A stretch of DNA of 64,000 bases from Zygnema cylindricum (Eukaryota; Streptophyta; Zygnematophyceae; Zygnematales; Zygnemataceae), in NCBI GenBank assembly GCA_037447655.1, contig JBBHKE010003116.1:26001-90000 (forward strand). The letters run 5' to 3'. Within the stretch, counting starts at the first letter, position 1. Each line of letters opens with the position of its first letter. Below, piece after piece: positions 34,505 to 45,337 of this stretch. Both the position numbers and the translations under genes were made by a program. The notes beneath the pieces are model-generated. The model did no database searches and was not told where the DNA came from. It saw only the letters and a list, made by a program, of their open reading frames with translations.

Positions 34505-35112
34505 AATTTAGGCCATCTCCTCATTAATTGTTGTCTTTCACCAGTTTCTCTCAGGACAAGTCATTGCCTCATTATAAGTTTGAGGTTCATCGGGGTGAGG
34601 CATTTTGGTTACCTCATTGTTAACTTGTCTATCTTGCAGCCTTTTGCTGCTTCATCTTCCTCCCTCTTACTCGGTTGCCGGAATAGATGGCTCCGTTGGA
34701 TTCTTCCGAACAGTTTCTACTTCTCCCCTATCGCTTGATTCCGGATCGATTTCCACCACGTCTTCCTCTTCGGTTGGAGTTTATACTTGAAGCTCCACAT
34801 TTGGGTCGTTCTCGATTTGATCTCTACTTGCAAGATCATCATCTGCTCAAAATCTTAGATAGATAGGAAGCTCAAAGTCATCAATTTTTTTTGACTCAAA
34901 TATGATTTTGGCTGTCTTTGAATGCTTAAAATGATCTATAGATTTCCTTTCATCCATAACCACTAGATGCTTCACTAGGATTATATCTTCTCTCTTGAGA
35001 TCATAGACTCTATATCCTTTTACATCTTTATCATATCCCAGTAGATATCTTGGTTTTCCTTTTGGATCTAACTTCCAGTTTGACCGGATCAGCGTCTAAA
35101 CTGAACACTTGA

Positions 35113-35830
35113 CTAACAAAAACCTTCAAGTGTGAAATATTTGGTTTTTCGGCCTGTCCATCTCTCATAAGGTTTTTGGCCTTTTACTGCAGAAGTAAAA
35201 ACTCTATTCTTGAGATAATTTGCATAGTTCATTGCTTCGACCCAAAACTTCTTTCCTATCTTCTTATCTGATAGCATACTCCTAGCACTATCACTCAGTG
35301 TTCTATTTAATCTTTCAGTTACACCATTTTGCTCAGGATTTTTAGGAGCTGTCTTTTGATGTTGCACTCCATCTTCTCTCATAAAATCCTCAAACTGGTT
35401 AGAGGTATACTCTCCAACATTGTCACTCCTTACTCTCTTGATTGGGGTTTCACGGTGTTTTTCACTCCATGCTTTTTATTGTCTAAAACATTCATGAGCC
35501 TCTGACTTTTTTTTTTTTAAAATACACCCTAGAATACCGAGACCAATCATCACTGATAGTCATCATAAATCTTTTTCCCCCGGGTGAGGGCACTTTGGCA
35601 GGTCCCCAAATATTTGTGTGTACTACATCTAGAATCTTTTTTAGAATCTTTTCTCCCTTATAGGTGGCAGTTTTTAGGAAAGGTAACTTGTGTGCTTTAC
35701 CTTCAGCACATCCAATACAATCACTTAGATTCTCACTCTTAGTGAACTGAATCCCTTCCACTACTCCTATCTTTTTCATCTCTCTTAACTTATCTAGATT
35801 CTCATGCCCAAGCCTCCTATGCCACAACAT
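35113..35830 (-). pseudogene. Copia D integrase pieces
   Basis: 35492-35830 starts MLWHRRLGHENLDKL, contains the CIGCAEGKAHKLPF zinc segment and reaches TISDDWSRYSRVYF. 35113-35382 holds NPEQNGVTERLNRTLSDSAR. The DNG segment between them, near 35420, is frameshifted. Domain order matches Ty1/copia. Confidence 0.88.
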
Positions 35831-36134
35831 TATATCATGAAAACCAGCATAATATAGTTTCTACGTTTCATTGCTTAAAATCAGCCTAAACATCCATTGG
35901 CTGTTTTTTTCAGCAATTAAATAAACTTCCTCCTCAAAAATAGCACTAAAGACTCCTTTCCTAGTGTTAATATCAAAACCCTTATCATCTAATACAGACG
36001 TAGAGATGAGGATTTTGTTAAGCTCTTGAATAAACAATACATCGGAGAATGTAACTATGAATGTCTCTCCTTCTACTTACACTTTCAGATATACCAATCT
36101 TATAAGAGAAGAAGTGACTATCCTCCCATCCTCG

Positions 36135-37037
36135 TGTGAAGGCAAGACTCCCCTGAGTCTATAGCAAAAAGAATCTCTGAATTTGCTCTCCTGAGTAGTA
36201 AGTTATGGTGGGTCAAAGTTGACCTTTTCTACAGAAGCTCTCTTGGAGAGAGGGTCCTTTCTACCAAATTTTTCTAAGTCCTATCTCTCTCTAAAACTCT
36301 ATCTACTGACGTACGACACCAATCACAATACTGTGTCGTACAAAAAGGTAAAGGTGCGGATGTACTTTCTGTACGGACATTGTACGACATGTCCAAAAAG
36401 TTGACACATGTCATATCTGGATTCGTCTTTGTTATTCCCAAGGATGCCGAAATCCAATGTAATTGTACCACGTGTCATTCGATGTGGCGATGACCGCAAA
36501 CAGCCAAAATCCTATTCCGTTATCTCGACTTTCTTCTCGACTGGCCGATCAAAACCGTGTTTCAATCTTGGCAGTAATAAATACTTGCGCAGTATTTATT
36601 TCACACTTGAGCAAATGCAAGATATTCGTTTCGAGACGTTTCATATACCGTACACTACAAACTGTATTTATGTCCTACTATTCCGTCAAATAAAATACTC
36701 TACGTGTAAACATTTCTATAATTATCAAACATTATATCACATAACACTGGCAGACTAATTTGTTAAGACTACCGTCTACTGGCAACTTTGACTGACAGCA
36801 GGGACTAGGTTCAAACCCCGGATCTGTCAAGTGGCATTATGGTAAATCTAGCTATCTATTGTCTTCTCCCTCTAAATAGCATAGGCAGCCATGGCTTTAG
36901 CACCCTCTCCAACTTTCAGTGACTATGACAGTGTGGGAGTTGAAGAGAGAGGTTAGAGGCAGACTAACTCTGCTTGTTTTTTGCATTTTATCTTTTACAA
37001 AACCTAGAAAAAACTAAAAGAATCGTTAATTTCTACA
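36135..37037 (-). repeat. Copia D 5' LTR, truncated
   Basis: Lacks about the first 130-150 bases of the family LTR. It keeps CTCTCTTGGAGAGAGGGTCC, TGTACGGACATTGTACGACATG and the TTCTACA end. The tRNA-like module, with GGTTCAAACCCCGG near 36809-36822, is well preserved. Confidence 0.85.
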
Positions 37038-37889
37038 TTTTCCACAATATAGAATATACAACAAAGAAATCACATGCACAATTTCACAAGGTTCTGCCCA
37101 AAGATCATAATGATCTTGTAATTAAAAAGACACCAAAAACTGCTTCCCTGTTTTTTATACAAGGAATCCTACACTACAAAATAATCTAAGTCCCATATAT
37201 ACAAGTGAGACTACATCTGATCACACCATACCACAATTACCGTGGCCGATCGGTACACTAATCTTCATCTAAACAAAAACCCCACCATTAACCATACACA
37301 AATATTTAGATTAACCTAAGAACAGATAGTTGCTAAAATGAAATAGTACGCGGTCAAAGTTCGTATGCTGATTTGACGGCGCAGTCAATATTTGTCTTCC
37401 AAAATAACGGCGGACTCTGTCCCCCGTCCGCGCATTCTTTCATCACCGAAGATGAACCTCCACGTGTAAATCTGGTCCTCGAATGAAATTGTACTTTTCC
37501 GTCCAAAACAACCAATCTTGACTTCCTCATGGACCGAAACCTATGCCAAAATTGCACCGAATCTGTGTACACCCTTTGGAGTTACATAAAACACTAAATC
37601 TTGTCTACGACATTTCATCGTGCACACAAAATGACCAAGTCCGGAACACCTTTCTTACACAAACTGTTATAACTACTATGATCGGCCAGCGCAACTGTGA
37701 TATTAGAGCAGCGCAGCTGCGATGTCAAACTAGCGCAGCATGGCAACATAATAACAAGATATAGAGAGGACTAAAGGTTTCCAAAAACAACACTTCACAT
37801 TGTGGTTCCACCTACACGGGTCAGTGCACCCTCACTGGTCATGGTAGTCAATTTCGGGTGAGCAAGCATCTCCCTGACTTCTAACCAAA
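37038..37889 (-). mobile_element. Gypsy G leader sequence
   Basis: Non-coding DNA between copia D and the G primer-binding site. It contains three GCGCAGC-type repeats near 37688-37740. No frame over 75 codons has a domain. Confidence 0.45.
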
Positions 37890-37901
37890 GCTTTGATACC
37901 A
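37890..37901 (-). promoter_or_regulatory. Gypsy G primer-binding site
   Basis: The minus strand reads TGGTATCAAAGC two bases away from the LTR. This matches the 3' end of initiator tRNA-Met (TGGTATCAGAGC) at 11 of 12 positions, the common primer of plant LTR elements. Confidence 0.8.
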
Positions 37902-37903
37902 TA

Positions 37904-38875
37904 TGTAATAGAATTTCCTACCTCTCAAAAAATCCCATTTCTACAACCAATTTCAACCACACATTCCATACATTGAAATACACACATTCACATTGAAATC
38001 ACTCATATAAGGATCAACTTTTAATTAGAAGAAGCTTCAGTCCATATGACATTCAACTTGGTCTCTTGCCCTCTCGGCTCAACCCTTCGTTTAAAGGATT
38101 TTCTAGTGCTCTCCACTTTTAAATAATATAATTTCTTAACTACTAAATCAGTACTTAGTATGAGATTTCCGTGCAAAATGCCATTGCTCCAATTTGGTAT
38201 TATTGGCTTAGGACCAAGATCAGTCAGAATTTCCACAAATTTTTCCAAAGGAAAAGATGCCTACTCTTCTCTTAGACTTCACTATTTATCCATTATCGCC
38301 CTGGACTAGCCATGCCAAAGTCAACGCTCAGTTTTACCTAGGCCAATCATTGATCAGCTAAGACTTAGACTGACCAAGGCAAAAGCGTGCGAAATCTCTC
38401 ACTAACTATGTAGCATTTTTAACCAATCGAAGCTACTTTTCAGTACGTAACACCACTACCTAACATTTACGTGCAAAAGTGCGCGCGAATCGAAACGCGA
38501 GTTTACACGGACGTGCGTCACAAATTTCACTCGCGAAACTACCTTTGAAATTCCATAAAGTGAAAGTGACGTTTTGTACTAAAAATTGTAAGAAGCGAAC
38601 CATCGTGCGTACCAAATGAAATATTGATTCATTTGGTACCTAATAAACGTGCGCCTAAAATTTCCCGACTAGTTTGACCCTTAACCCGTTAGAATGAACA
38701 CTCATTCGTTATTTAGACCACGCGCTGTTACTTAAATACAAGAAACGCTATATCTTTTAAAATACAACTCTAAATCGTGCAATTCTTTCGCGAACGTCTA
38801 CCAAATTCATAACTCTATATTCGTAATATTTAAATACCCATTTACGAAGAAGTTCGATCAACTACTACTGTTACA
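37904..38875 (-). repeat. Gypsy G LTR (5' LTR position)
   Basis: Starts TGTAATAGAATTTCC and ends TGTTACA. It aligns along its length with 8760-9733. The flank at 38876 is the middle of the element H LTR, so this G copy inserted into H. Confidence 0.8.
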
Positions 38876-39173
38876 ATATTCTCGCGGACGAAAAGATCGT
38901 GTCACTCTTCGCGAACATGAAATATCGCGCGGATGCCAAAATAGCGCTTCGCGAACCAACATTTCTGTGAAATCGTCCAGCGCCCGACTTGTACAGATAA
39001 ATACCAATCGCACCAAACCAAACTGACAGAAAATTATAGTATTGAACGATCGCACCAAACCAAACTGACAGAAAATTATAGTATTGAACGAAACAAAACA
39101 TAACTGACGCGAACCGAACAAACCATTTGACGACGCGATTTCGGCCGACGTCGATTCGCCCAATATCCTTACA
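38876..39173 (-). repeat. Element H 3' LTR, truncated
   Basis: Matches 41646-41899 (GCGGACGAAA, CACTCTTCGCGAACATGAAATAT, GACGCGATTTCGGCCGACG). The first 490 bases are missing where gypsy G begins. A 42-bp piece is tandemly doubled at 39007-39090 in this copy only. CCCCCTTA at 39175 gives a minus-strand polypurine tract. Confidence 0.85.
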
Positions 39174-39427
39174 ATCCCCCTTATATTAGGAGAATCGTTT
39201 GGAGGCGCGACACTGATGTTGGTCGCCCCCTCTCAAACAAAAAAGGTCGTACACAAACATAATTCCGTACTCTCACACTACAAATCAAACGTACCCACCA
39301 AACAGACTAACCGTACAATTAAAACTAACAGTAGACTCATTTTCTTACATTATTTTTTCAACTCACTTCTCACTTCTTACTTTCTCTCAGTGACGTTTCT
39401 CTCACATTTTACTTCCTCCCTGCTCAC

Positions 39428-39517
39428 TGCTTACATGACTTATTCTACACTGACGTTTCTCTTACATTTTGGTGCTTACATGACTTATTCTACACTGACG
39501 TTTCTCTTACATTTTGG
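39428..39517. repeat. 45-bp tandem duplication in H
   Basis: TGCTTACATGACTTATTCTA starts at 39428 and 39473, giving two near-identical 45-bp units between the polypurine tract and gag. Non-coding. Confidence 0.85.
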
Positions 39518-39572
39518 TTCCCACTGCTGACTGCTTTTATCACTTCTCACAAATCAATTTCAAAGTCTGTAC

Positions 39573-41080
39573 TCACAATTTTTCTTCACTTTTCACTTTC
39601 TTTGCTATCTGACAGTACTTACCCTTAACTGGCAATTCACCCATTGGCCCTATGTATTTTTTCCCAACAAAATCAAAAGTGTACCTCATTGTGTACCTCA
39701 ATGTTGTTAAAATCTTCATCCGAGCTAGTAAAATATCCGTGGCTTCCTCCTCGACCATTTCCGCGACCAACTCCGCGGCCACGACCACCTTTGCCTCCTC
39801 TGCCTAAGTTCCCTTGAGCCTTATCAAAACATTGCGCACTAACATGTCCCCATCGCTGACAAAGGTAACATTGCTTTTGAATATCTAGACATTCCGCAAC
39901 AAAATGTCCCAATTTTTGACATTTGTAGCATGTCATATTATTATCAGTTTGCTTTCTGCATGACTTCTCTACCTCCTCTACCACTACCGCCTCTACCTCT
40001 GAAGGATATACCACCTCCTCTTCCATTGAGTGTATTCACAGCCGCATTTGTGGCAACACTAAAGGGGGCAGATTCAATTCACCAAATGTAACAGATGCCT
40101 TCACTCCTCTACTCATACCATCTCGTGTCTTATCCACTCGTTTCAAGTAACTCACCGCATAGTCATACGTGGCCCTTTTTTTCAATTGAATAATGCCACT
40201 CAGAGTACAAAGGTACTCGAAAAGACCGTTCGAGAACACTTGCAATTTATGGTCTTTGTCTAACATTTGTCCAAGATTAGTTAGTTGCTCCACAAAAGTA
40301 TTTAACCTTTTCACGGCATCGTCGATAGATTCGTTTTCCTTGAATCGAAATTGAATAAATTCTTGAGAGACAAATTGACCCTTATCCTCAACCCCTTCCT
40401 CAAATTGATTTTCCAAGCCCACATAACAATCATGAGCACTTCCATAAGCCAGGAAATGATCTAAAATCGAACCATGACAACTTTGCATCAAATCGTTAGT
40501 GGCGGCGATATCTTTTCAATTCCATTTCGATTCCCTTTCCTCTCCGTTCACAATTTTCCACAAATTTTTCAAAATTAATTCTCCCTTAATATATTTTTTT
40601 CAAACGGCATAATTCGAGCGATTAAACAACACAGTTTTTCCAGACATACGAAAATTCCCCTCAACTTCGGCCTCACAACCGAGATCTAAATCTTCTTCCT
40701 CATCAATTTTCCCTTTCCCTTTACGAATCTTCTCCCTCTTTTTATTTTTACCTTCTCTTTCGGAGTCACCATCATCATCCGGATCTCGATCCGGATCATC
40801 AAACGCTTGCAACATGCCCCTTTTGAACAGCCGAGAGCCGTTCATCGAAAGTGCGAACAAGTCCATCGAACAAGATCCGGAGTTGCCCCTCAGACAAAGT
40901 TACATTAACATTAGTTTTTTTCGATTTCTGCCTGAAAGGATCATTGGGGAGGACCTCATCAAACTGTTCGCCACTAAAGCCTTTCTCACTCGGTTCCGGC
41001 GATGTGTCATGTTGCTATGGTGAAGGAGTAAAAGTTGGTGCAGGAGACCAAACAGGTTTCTTTTTCCTCCCTCCCATAAC
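39573..41080 (-). pseudogene. Element H gag, broken
   Basis: The frame begins near 41070 (MGGRKKKPVWSPAPTF). An acidic/basic linker at 40600-40866 ends in LFNRSNYAV, the copia gag N-terminal motif. 40036-40491 is a UBN2-like capsid. 39673-40026 carries CYKCQKLGHFVAEC and CYLCQRWGHVSAQC, both CX2CX4HX4C, and a Gly/Arg tail. Stops near 40598 and 41020 and a frameshift near 39690 interrupt it. Confidence 0.82.
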
Positions 41081-41151
41081 AGCAACACTAACCAGATTCT
41101 CCTCACAAAATTTCCTACACACTCAATAGCAAGACCTGTTCCGATACGAAT

Positions 41152-41899
41152 TGTAATAACACAAGGATCGACTCACTTCACAAATAATAAATCAATATGC
41201 ACTGCGGAAGACTACACATAAATAAAATCAACTCACAATAAAATACATCGGCCAAATATTAATTAAACTAAACCGATATATTTTCCAATACAATCTCTCA
41301 CTCTTACCAATCTAACTCACTCAAATTTCTAACTCTCATTGATCACTTATTCTCACTCACACTCATAATGAACACATTTTGATAACGTATTTCCTAATTC
41401 TACTCACTCACTAAATACTCTCTACCATAACAAAGAACACGTATAACTGAAATCAATACAATGCAAACAGTCCCTGAACATAACGACCAGGTGCACTCTG
41501 AGTGCGCCTGCCATAGTCTGCATTAAACTACCTCTACTCTAACAAATCTGCTCTCTGTAAACTGAAACAATGTGTGGCAGATCATTGCAAGATCGTAGCA
41601 GGATCGGCCGTACAAAGGTATTGCCGCTTCGTCGTACCCATAGGATATTTATGCGGACGAAATGATCTTGTCACTCTTCGCGAACATGAAATATTGCGCG
41701 GACGCCAAATCGCGCTTCCCAAACCAACATTTGCGTGAAATCGTCCAGCGCCCGATTCGTACAGATGAACACTGATCGCACCAAACCGAACCGACACTAA
41801 AGTACAGTACTGAACGAAACAAAACATTACTGACGCGAACCGAACAAACCATTTGACGGCGCGATTTCGGCCGACGCCGATTTTCCCAATATCCTAACA
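41152..41899 (-). repeat. Element H 5' LTR
   Basis: Starts TGTAATAACACAAGGATCG and ends CCTAACA. Just outside it, GTTCCGATACGA (plus strand, about 41138-41149) is a decayed complement of initiator tRNA-Met. After 41899 the host is the interior of a CCCATGT-type transposon. Confidence 0.7.
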
Positions 41900-42665
41900 A
41901 AAAATATTCAAAAAAAAGAAAAAAATATATCTTTCATTTGATAGTATTATTGTTGCATCTCATGTAAATACGAGAGAAAGAAGAGCGGTCGAGTGAGAAA
42001 GAGGGGGAGAAACGAGGATGACGTAAAATTTTGCAAAAGACCCATGAATGTAAGTGGAGGTCCGAGACTCCAACGTTTTTTTTGCCGTACATGCTCGTCA
42101 TTTTCGTACGTACATGCTCGTCATTTTCGTACGTACATGCTCGTCATTTTCGTACATACATGCGCGTGACGAGCAGGGAAAAAAATAGCGTGTACTCTCC
42201 GTCGTTCAAAAAATTTCGAAGACGTTTCACGCGTGTAATGCTCTTTTTATATTCGTCAAAATGGCATTATTTTAATAAAAATCAGGTCGCGATTTGACTC
42301 CAGAGCAAATGTGAAGATGAACTGGCGTGACGTGGAAGTGGGTCGCGATGATAATAATGCCAAATTGACATACCTTCCAAGCTCCAAGATGACGCAAAAT
42401 GTGCTTTGGTTATTGCCCATTTTTCATACGGTTTAAGATTTTCTAGTTGCAAGTCCCATTTTCTGTGAAGACGACGGGAAAAAACCCTTACTTGAACACA
42501 TGGGCACACATCCTAAAAACAACCGTCACAAGTTTTACCCACGTCTACAACTGTCACATTACAAGTAACAATTTCATATTTGGACATCGGAACGCTCTGC
42601 AAAATAGTACGCATAATCCGCTAAAATCCAAAGTTACATTTCAAAGTTCCGGTTACATGGGCACA
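41900..42665. mobile_element. CCCATGTAAC-ended transposon, right part
   Basis: Matches 2160-2596 from its first bases, then continues to a right end TTCCGGTTACATGGGCACAC at 42648-42667. The block CGTACATGCTCGTCATTTT is repeated three times (42087-42152). Element H inserted into it. Non-coding. Confidence 0.65.
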
Positions 42666-43930
42666 CAACCTTAAAATTTGAAGTTAGGGTTAGGACCTGT
42701 CGGGCCAACTTGCGTGTCAATTTACACTCTTTCAAGAAAAAGCTATCAACAACCAAATTAGAGCTCCAAAAGCTCCCTGATTGATAACCACCGGAAATCA
42801 GGCAGACCTTCCTTATTTCAAGTGTAACTCGCGGAAAATGAAAAAAATCTCAAAACTAACAAGATTGTTTATAAAAAATTATAAAAACTAAAGAAGATGA
42901 GTCCCTATTTCCGTACCATTTGGACTATTTAGTTAAATAAGTCACAATGTCTATTAATATCCCACAATGTCACAATATTTCCGGAAACAAATGCCCAATC
43001 TGACAATGTTGGCCAATTCCACCGATTATAGACGCAATGACAACAAAAATTCCCACAATGTCGTAATTTAACACACAATGTCGCCACCGACAAAAAATAC
43101 ATGCGTTGTAACAACAAAGTGTCGATCGCAAAATGAATGTGTGTAACACCGTCAACTTGTGCCCTACGATGTATAAACTTGCTACCAAAGAACAATATGC
43201 AAGCACATGTAAGATTTTTTTTTCAAAATTTACAATCTACACTATAATTTACTTTTGTATTTATGTCAAAATCGATCAAACAATGTTATGATACATTTGT
43301 CTCATTATGGATGCATCAATTGTTGAGGTCAATGTGTGTGCTTTAGCCTAGATATGGAATATTCACTAAAAAATTATAATCATTGTTCATAAAAATTCAC
43401 CATAGTTAAAAGAAAATAGGAACCATAACATTTTTGATTCAAATGCAATAAACTTGAAAAAGCATGCTATAGGTTACTTGTTCAATTTTTGCATGTATTT
43501 TTGCCTCGGATAGAACACCTTTTCTATCTATCTTCCCATGTTACGTCCGAAACTCCCCACTGTTAATGTCTTGGAAAACGAACATAAAACATAATAATTA
43601 AACGTAATTAAACTTCCGTTTAATTACAAATAACAAATAATTAAAATAAAATGTTTGATTACCCTTAACCGTACTATGGTACGGATTATTTTTGTAGTAC
43701 TCGACAAACCTATAATTTGCATAGCTAAGGCCTTGGGAGATCTAAATGTCTAAATTTCCCTCCATTATTATCCCATCATAATTTATAACTTTTTTTTTTA
43801 CCAAAAATGTAACAAATGGGATCTCTTAAAATTTTGAAAATAAATAAAGAATGAATTTGAGGCGAAAAGTTTCCTCGATGCCTTCATTGGAGAAAAGTAA
43901 CCTGTCACAAACAAAGAACATCCCATTAGA
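42666..43930. other. Intergenic, no gene seen
   Basis: AT-rich DNA with a dispersed CACAATGTC motif (42945-43085). No frame with a domain, and no transposon ends recognised. Confidence 0.4.
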
Positions 43931-43931
43931 G

Positions 43932-44421
43932 GTGAGGTGAGAGAAAGAAAGAGAGAGAGAGGAGGGAGGGAGGGGGAGGAAGGGAGGAAGGGAGGGGAGG
44001 GAGAGGGGGAGGGAGGGAGGGGGGAAGGGAGGGAGGGAGGGATGGAGGGAAGGGGAGGGAGGAGGGAGAGAGGAAGGGAGGGAGGAGGGAGGAAAGGAGG
44101 AGGGAGGGAGGGAGGGACGGAGGGGGGAGGGAGGGAGGGAGGGGGGGAGGAGGGATTGGAGGGAGGGAGGGAGAGATAGATAAAGGGGGTGGGGGAGAGG
44201 GAGAGAGAGTGGGAGAGGGAGAGGGAGAGAGACAGAGAGGGGGAGAGGGAGAGAGAGGAGAGGAGAGAGGGAGTTAGAGAGAGAGGGAGGGGGAGGACAG
44301 AGAGGGAGAGGGAGGGGGGACAGAGGGAGGGGGAGGGGCAGAGAGAGGGAGAGGGAGGGGGAGAGAAAGGGAGGGGGAGGGGGGGAGAGGGAGGGGGAGA
44401 GAGAGGGAGAAAGAGAAAGAG
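43932..44421. repeat. Long polypurine tract (GGGA/GAGA)
   Basis: About 490 bases are almost pure A and G on the plus strand, with many GGGAGGG and GAGAGG blocks. The complementary Ser/Pro frame (43798-44493, 231 codons) and its plus-strand Arg/Glu/Gly shadows are composition artefacts. Mirror-symmetric purine runs can form triplex or G-quadruplex DNA. Confidence 0.95.
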
Positions 44422-44732
44422 GGGCTTCTGGCTTTTGGAGAAGGGAAATTTATTTGGAGGTGGTGGATTTCTAGAATCTATAAAAAAAGGCAAAAGAGAG
44501 AGGTGTGTGTCACAAACATGAAGTCAAGGTGACATAAGCGAACAGCAAAACAAGAATGAAGGTTGAGAAAGTAAAGAAGTTTCTTTTGTAGTCACAATAT
44601 ACAAGCAAAAAGTGGTCATAAAGAGAAAAAGAAAAGAGACAAAAAAAACAACGGTGAAAAAAAACAACAAAATATTGGGTGTTTTGACATGAAGGAGAAG
44701 TTGAATCACACAAAGAATCATTCTTCCGAAAA

Positions 44733-44858
44733 ATGATTACATACAGGGAGGAGGAGAAAGTAATTGAGTTGGTGAAGGAGATTATTGACGAGGATATCGT
44801 AGGGAAGGAGGTGGATGCGATCGAGAGGGCGGAGGTTTTAAATTTGGAAGGCCAATAA
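44733..44858 (+). CDS. Small ORF, unknown (41 codons)
   Basis: ATG to TAA with a compact acidic helix-like composition (VIELVKEIIDEDIVGKEVDA). The style recalls the C-terminal end of plant receptor-like kinases, but the sequence is too short to decide. It could be an isolated exon fragment or chance. No partner exons seen. Confidence 0.2.
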   Translation: MITYREEEKVIELVKEIIDEDIVGKEVDAIERAEVLNLEGQ

Positions 44859-45337
44859 CTTTTAGTAATATGGGACTTTGTACTTTGTACTTCTTATCTA
44901 GAGAATTCCAACTCCAACTTCCCATAACATAGCCTCCTGTGGACAGCATGGAAAGGTATAGAATAAATAAAAAAGAATTAGGGTTGTGATCAAATAATAG
45001 GTATGGTGTGTCTTTATGTGAATTTCTTAAATAATTTCGGACGTGTCATATGCTCATATGTCGTTGTTTACGATTTGAAACAAAAACCATTCCAGTTTTC
45101 TTTAAGCCCAAACGGGTTCAAAAGCAAAATGACAGCAATAATCTAACAAATAAAAAGTGTTTGTGTTAAGGACTTGAAAATCATCTCGAGGCATTAACTT
45201 TTTGGCTTGTTTTGTTATGTCTTTCAATGAGCTTTAGGTATCCTCCACTACAAGGAACTTTACATATTACCTTTAATGCTTAAAACTTTTACCATACCTC
45301 ACCAAACACAAAAGAACTGGTAACCAATTGCCATCCA
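44859..45337. other. Downstream region of the subtilase
   Basis: AT-rich DNA after the subtilase frame. I searched by eye for the missing last exon (Trp-rich strand ending in a V-x-SPI-type motif) and did not find it. No other feature. Confidence 0.4.

Larger units (their letters stand above)
31917..37037 (-). mobile_element. Copia D, internally deleted
   Basis: Same family and orientation as copia A. The 3' LTR is 31917-32962, the interior runs 32963-36134 and the truncated 5' LTR is 36135-37037. The interior passes directly from the protease-linker segment (ACTATCCTCCCATCCTCG) into the middle of the LTR (TGTGAAGGCAAGACTCC). Gag, the primer-binding site and the outer 5' LTR edge are therefore deleted. 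Flanking pentamers TATTA and TTTTC do not match. Confidence 0.85.
38876..41899 (-). mobile_element. Gag-only LTR retrotransposon H
   Basis: A truncated 3' LTR (38876-39173), a 2-kb interior and a full 5' LTR (41152-41899) on the minus strand. The interior encodes only a copia-like gag with two zinc knuckles. I see no protease, RT or integrase. This layout fits the non-autonomous TR-GAG class of plant LTR elements, which depend on a partner for pol. Confidence 0.75.

Noticed and set aside
31912-37042. Target duplication for copia D
   Set aside because: TATTA on the left and TTTTC on the right do not match, so none is claimed.
42945-43085. CACAATGTC repeat as a tandem array
   Set aside because: Spacing is irregular and the motif is short; it is dispersed sequence bias rather than a defined array.
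43798-44493. 231-codon Ser/Pro-rich minus-strand ORF and Arg/Glu/Gly plus-strand ORFs
   Set aside because: They are products of the polypurine tract: both strands lack stops because of base composition, and there is no domain or splice context.
43700-45337. Subtilase exon 12
   Set aside because: No minus-strand segment with an acceptor, a Trp-rich strand and a V-x-SPI-type end was found by eye.
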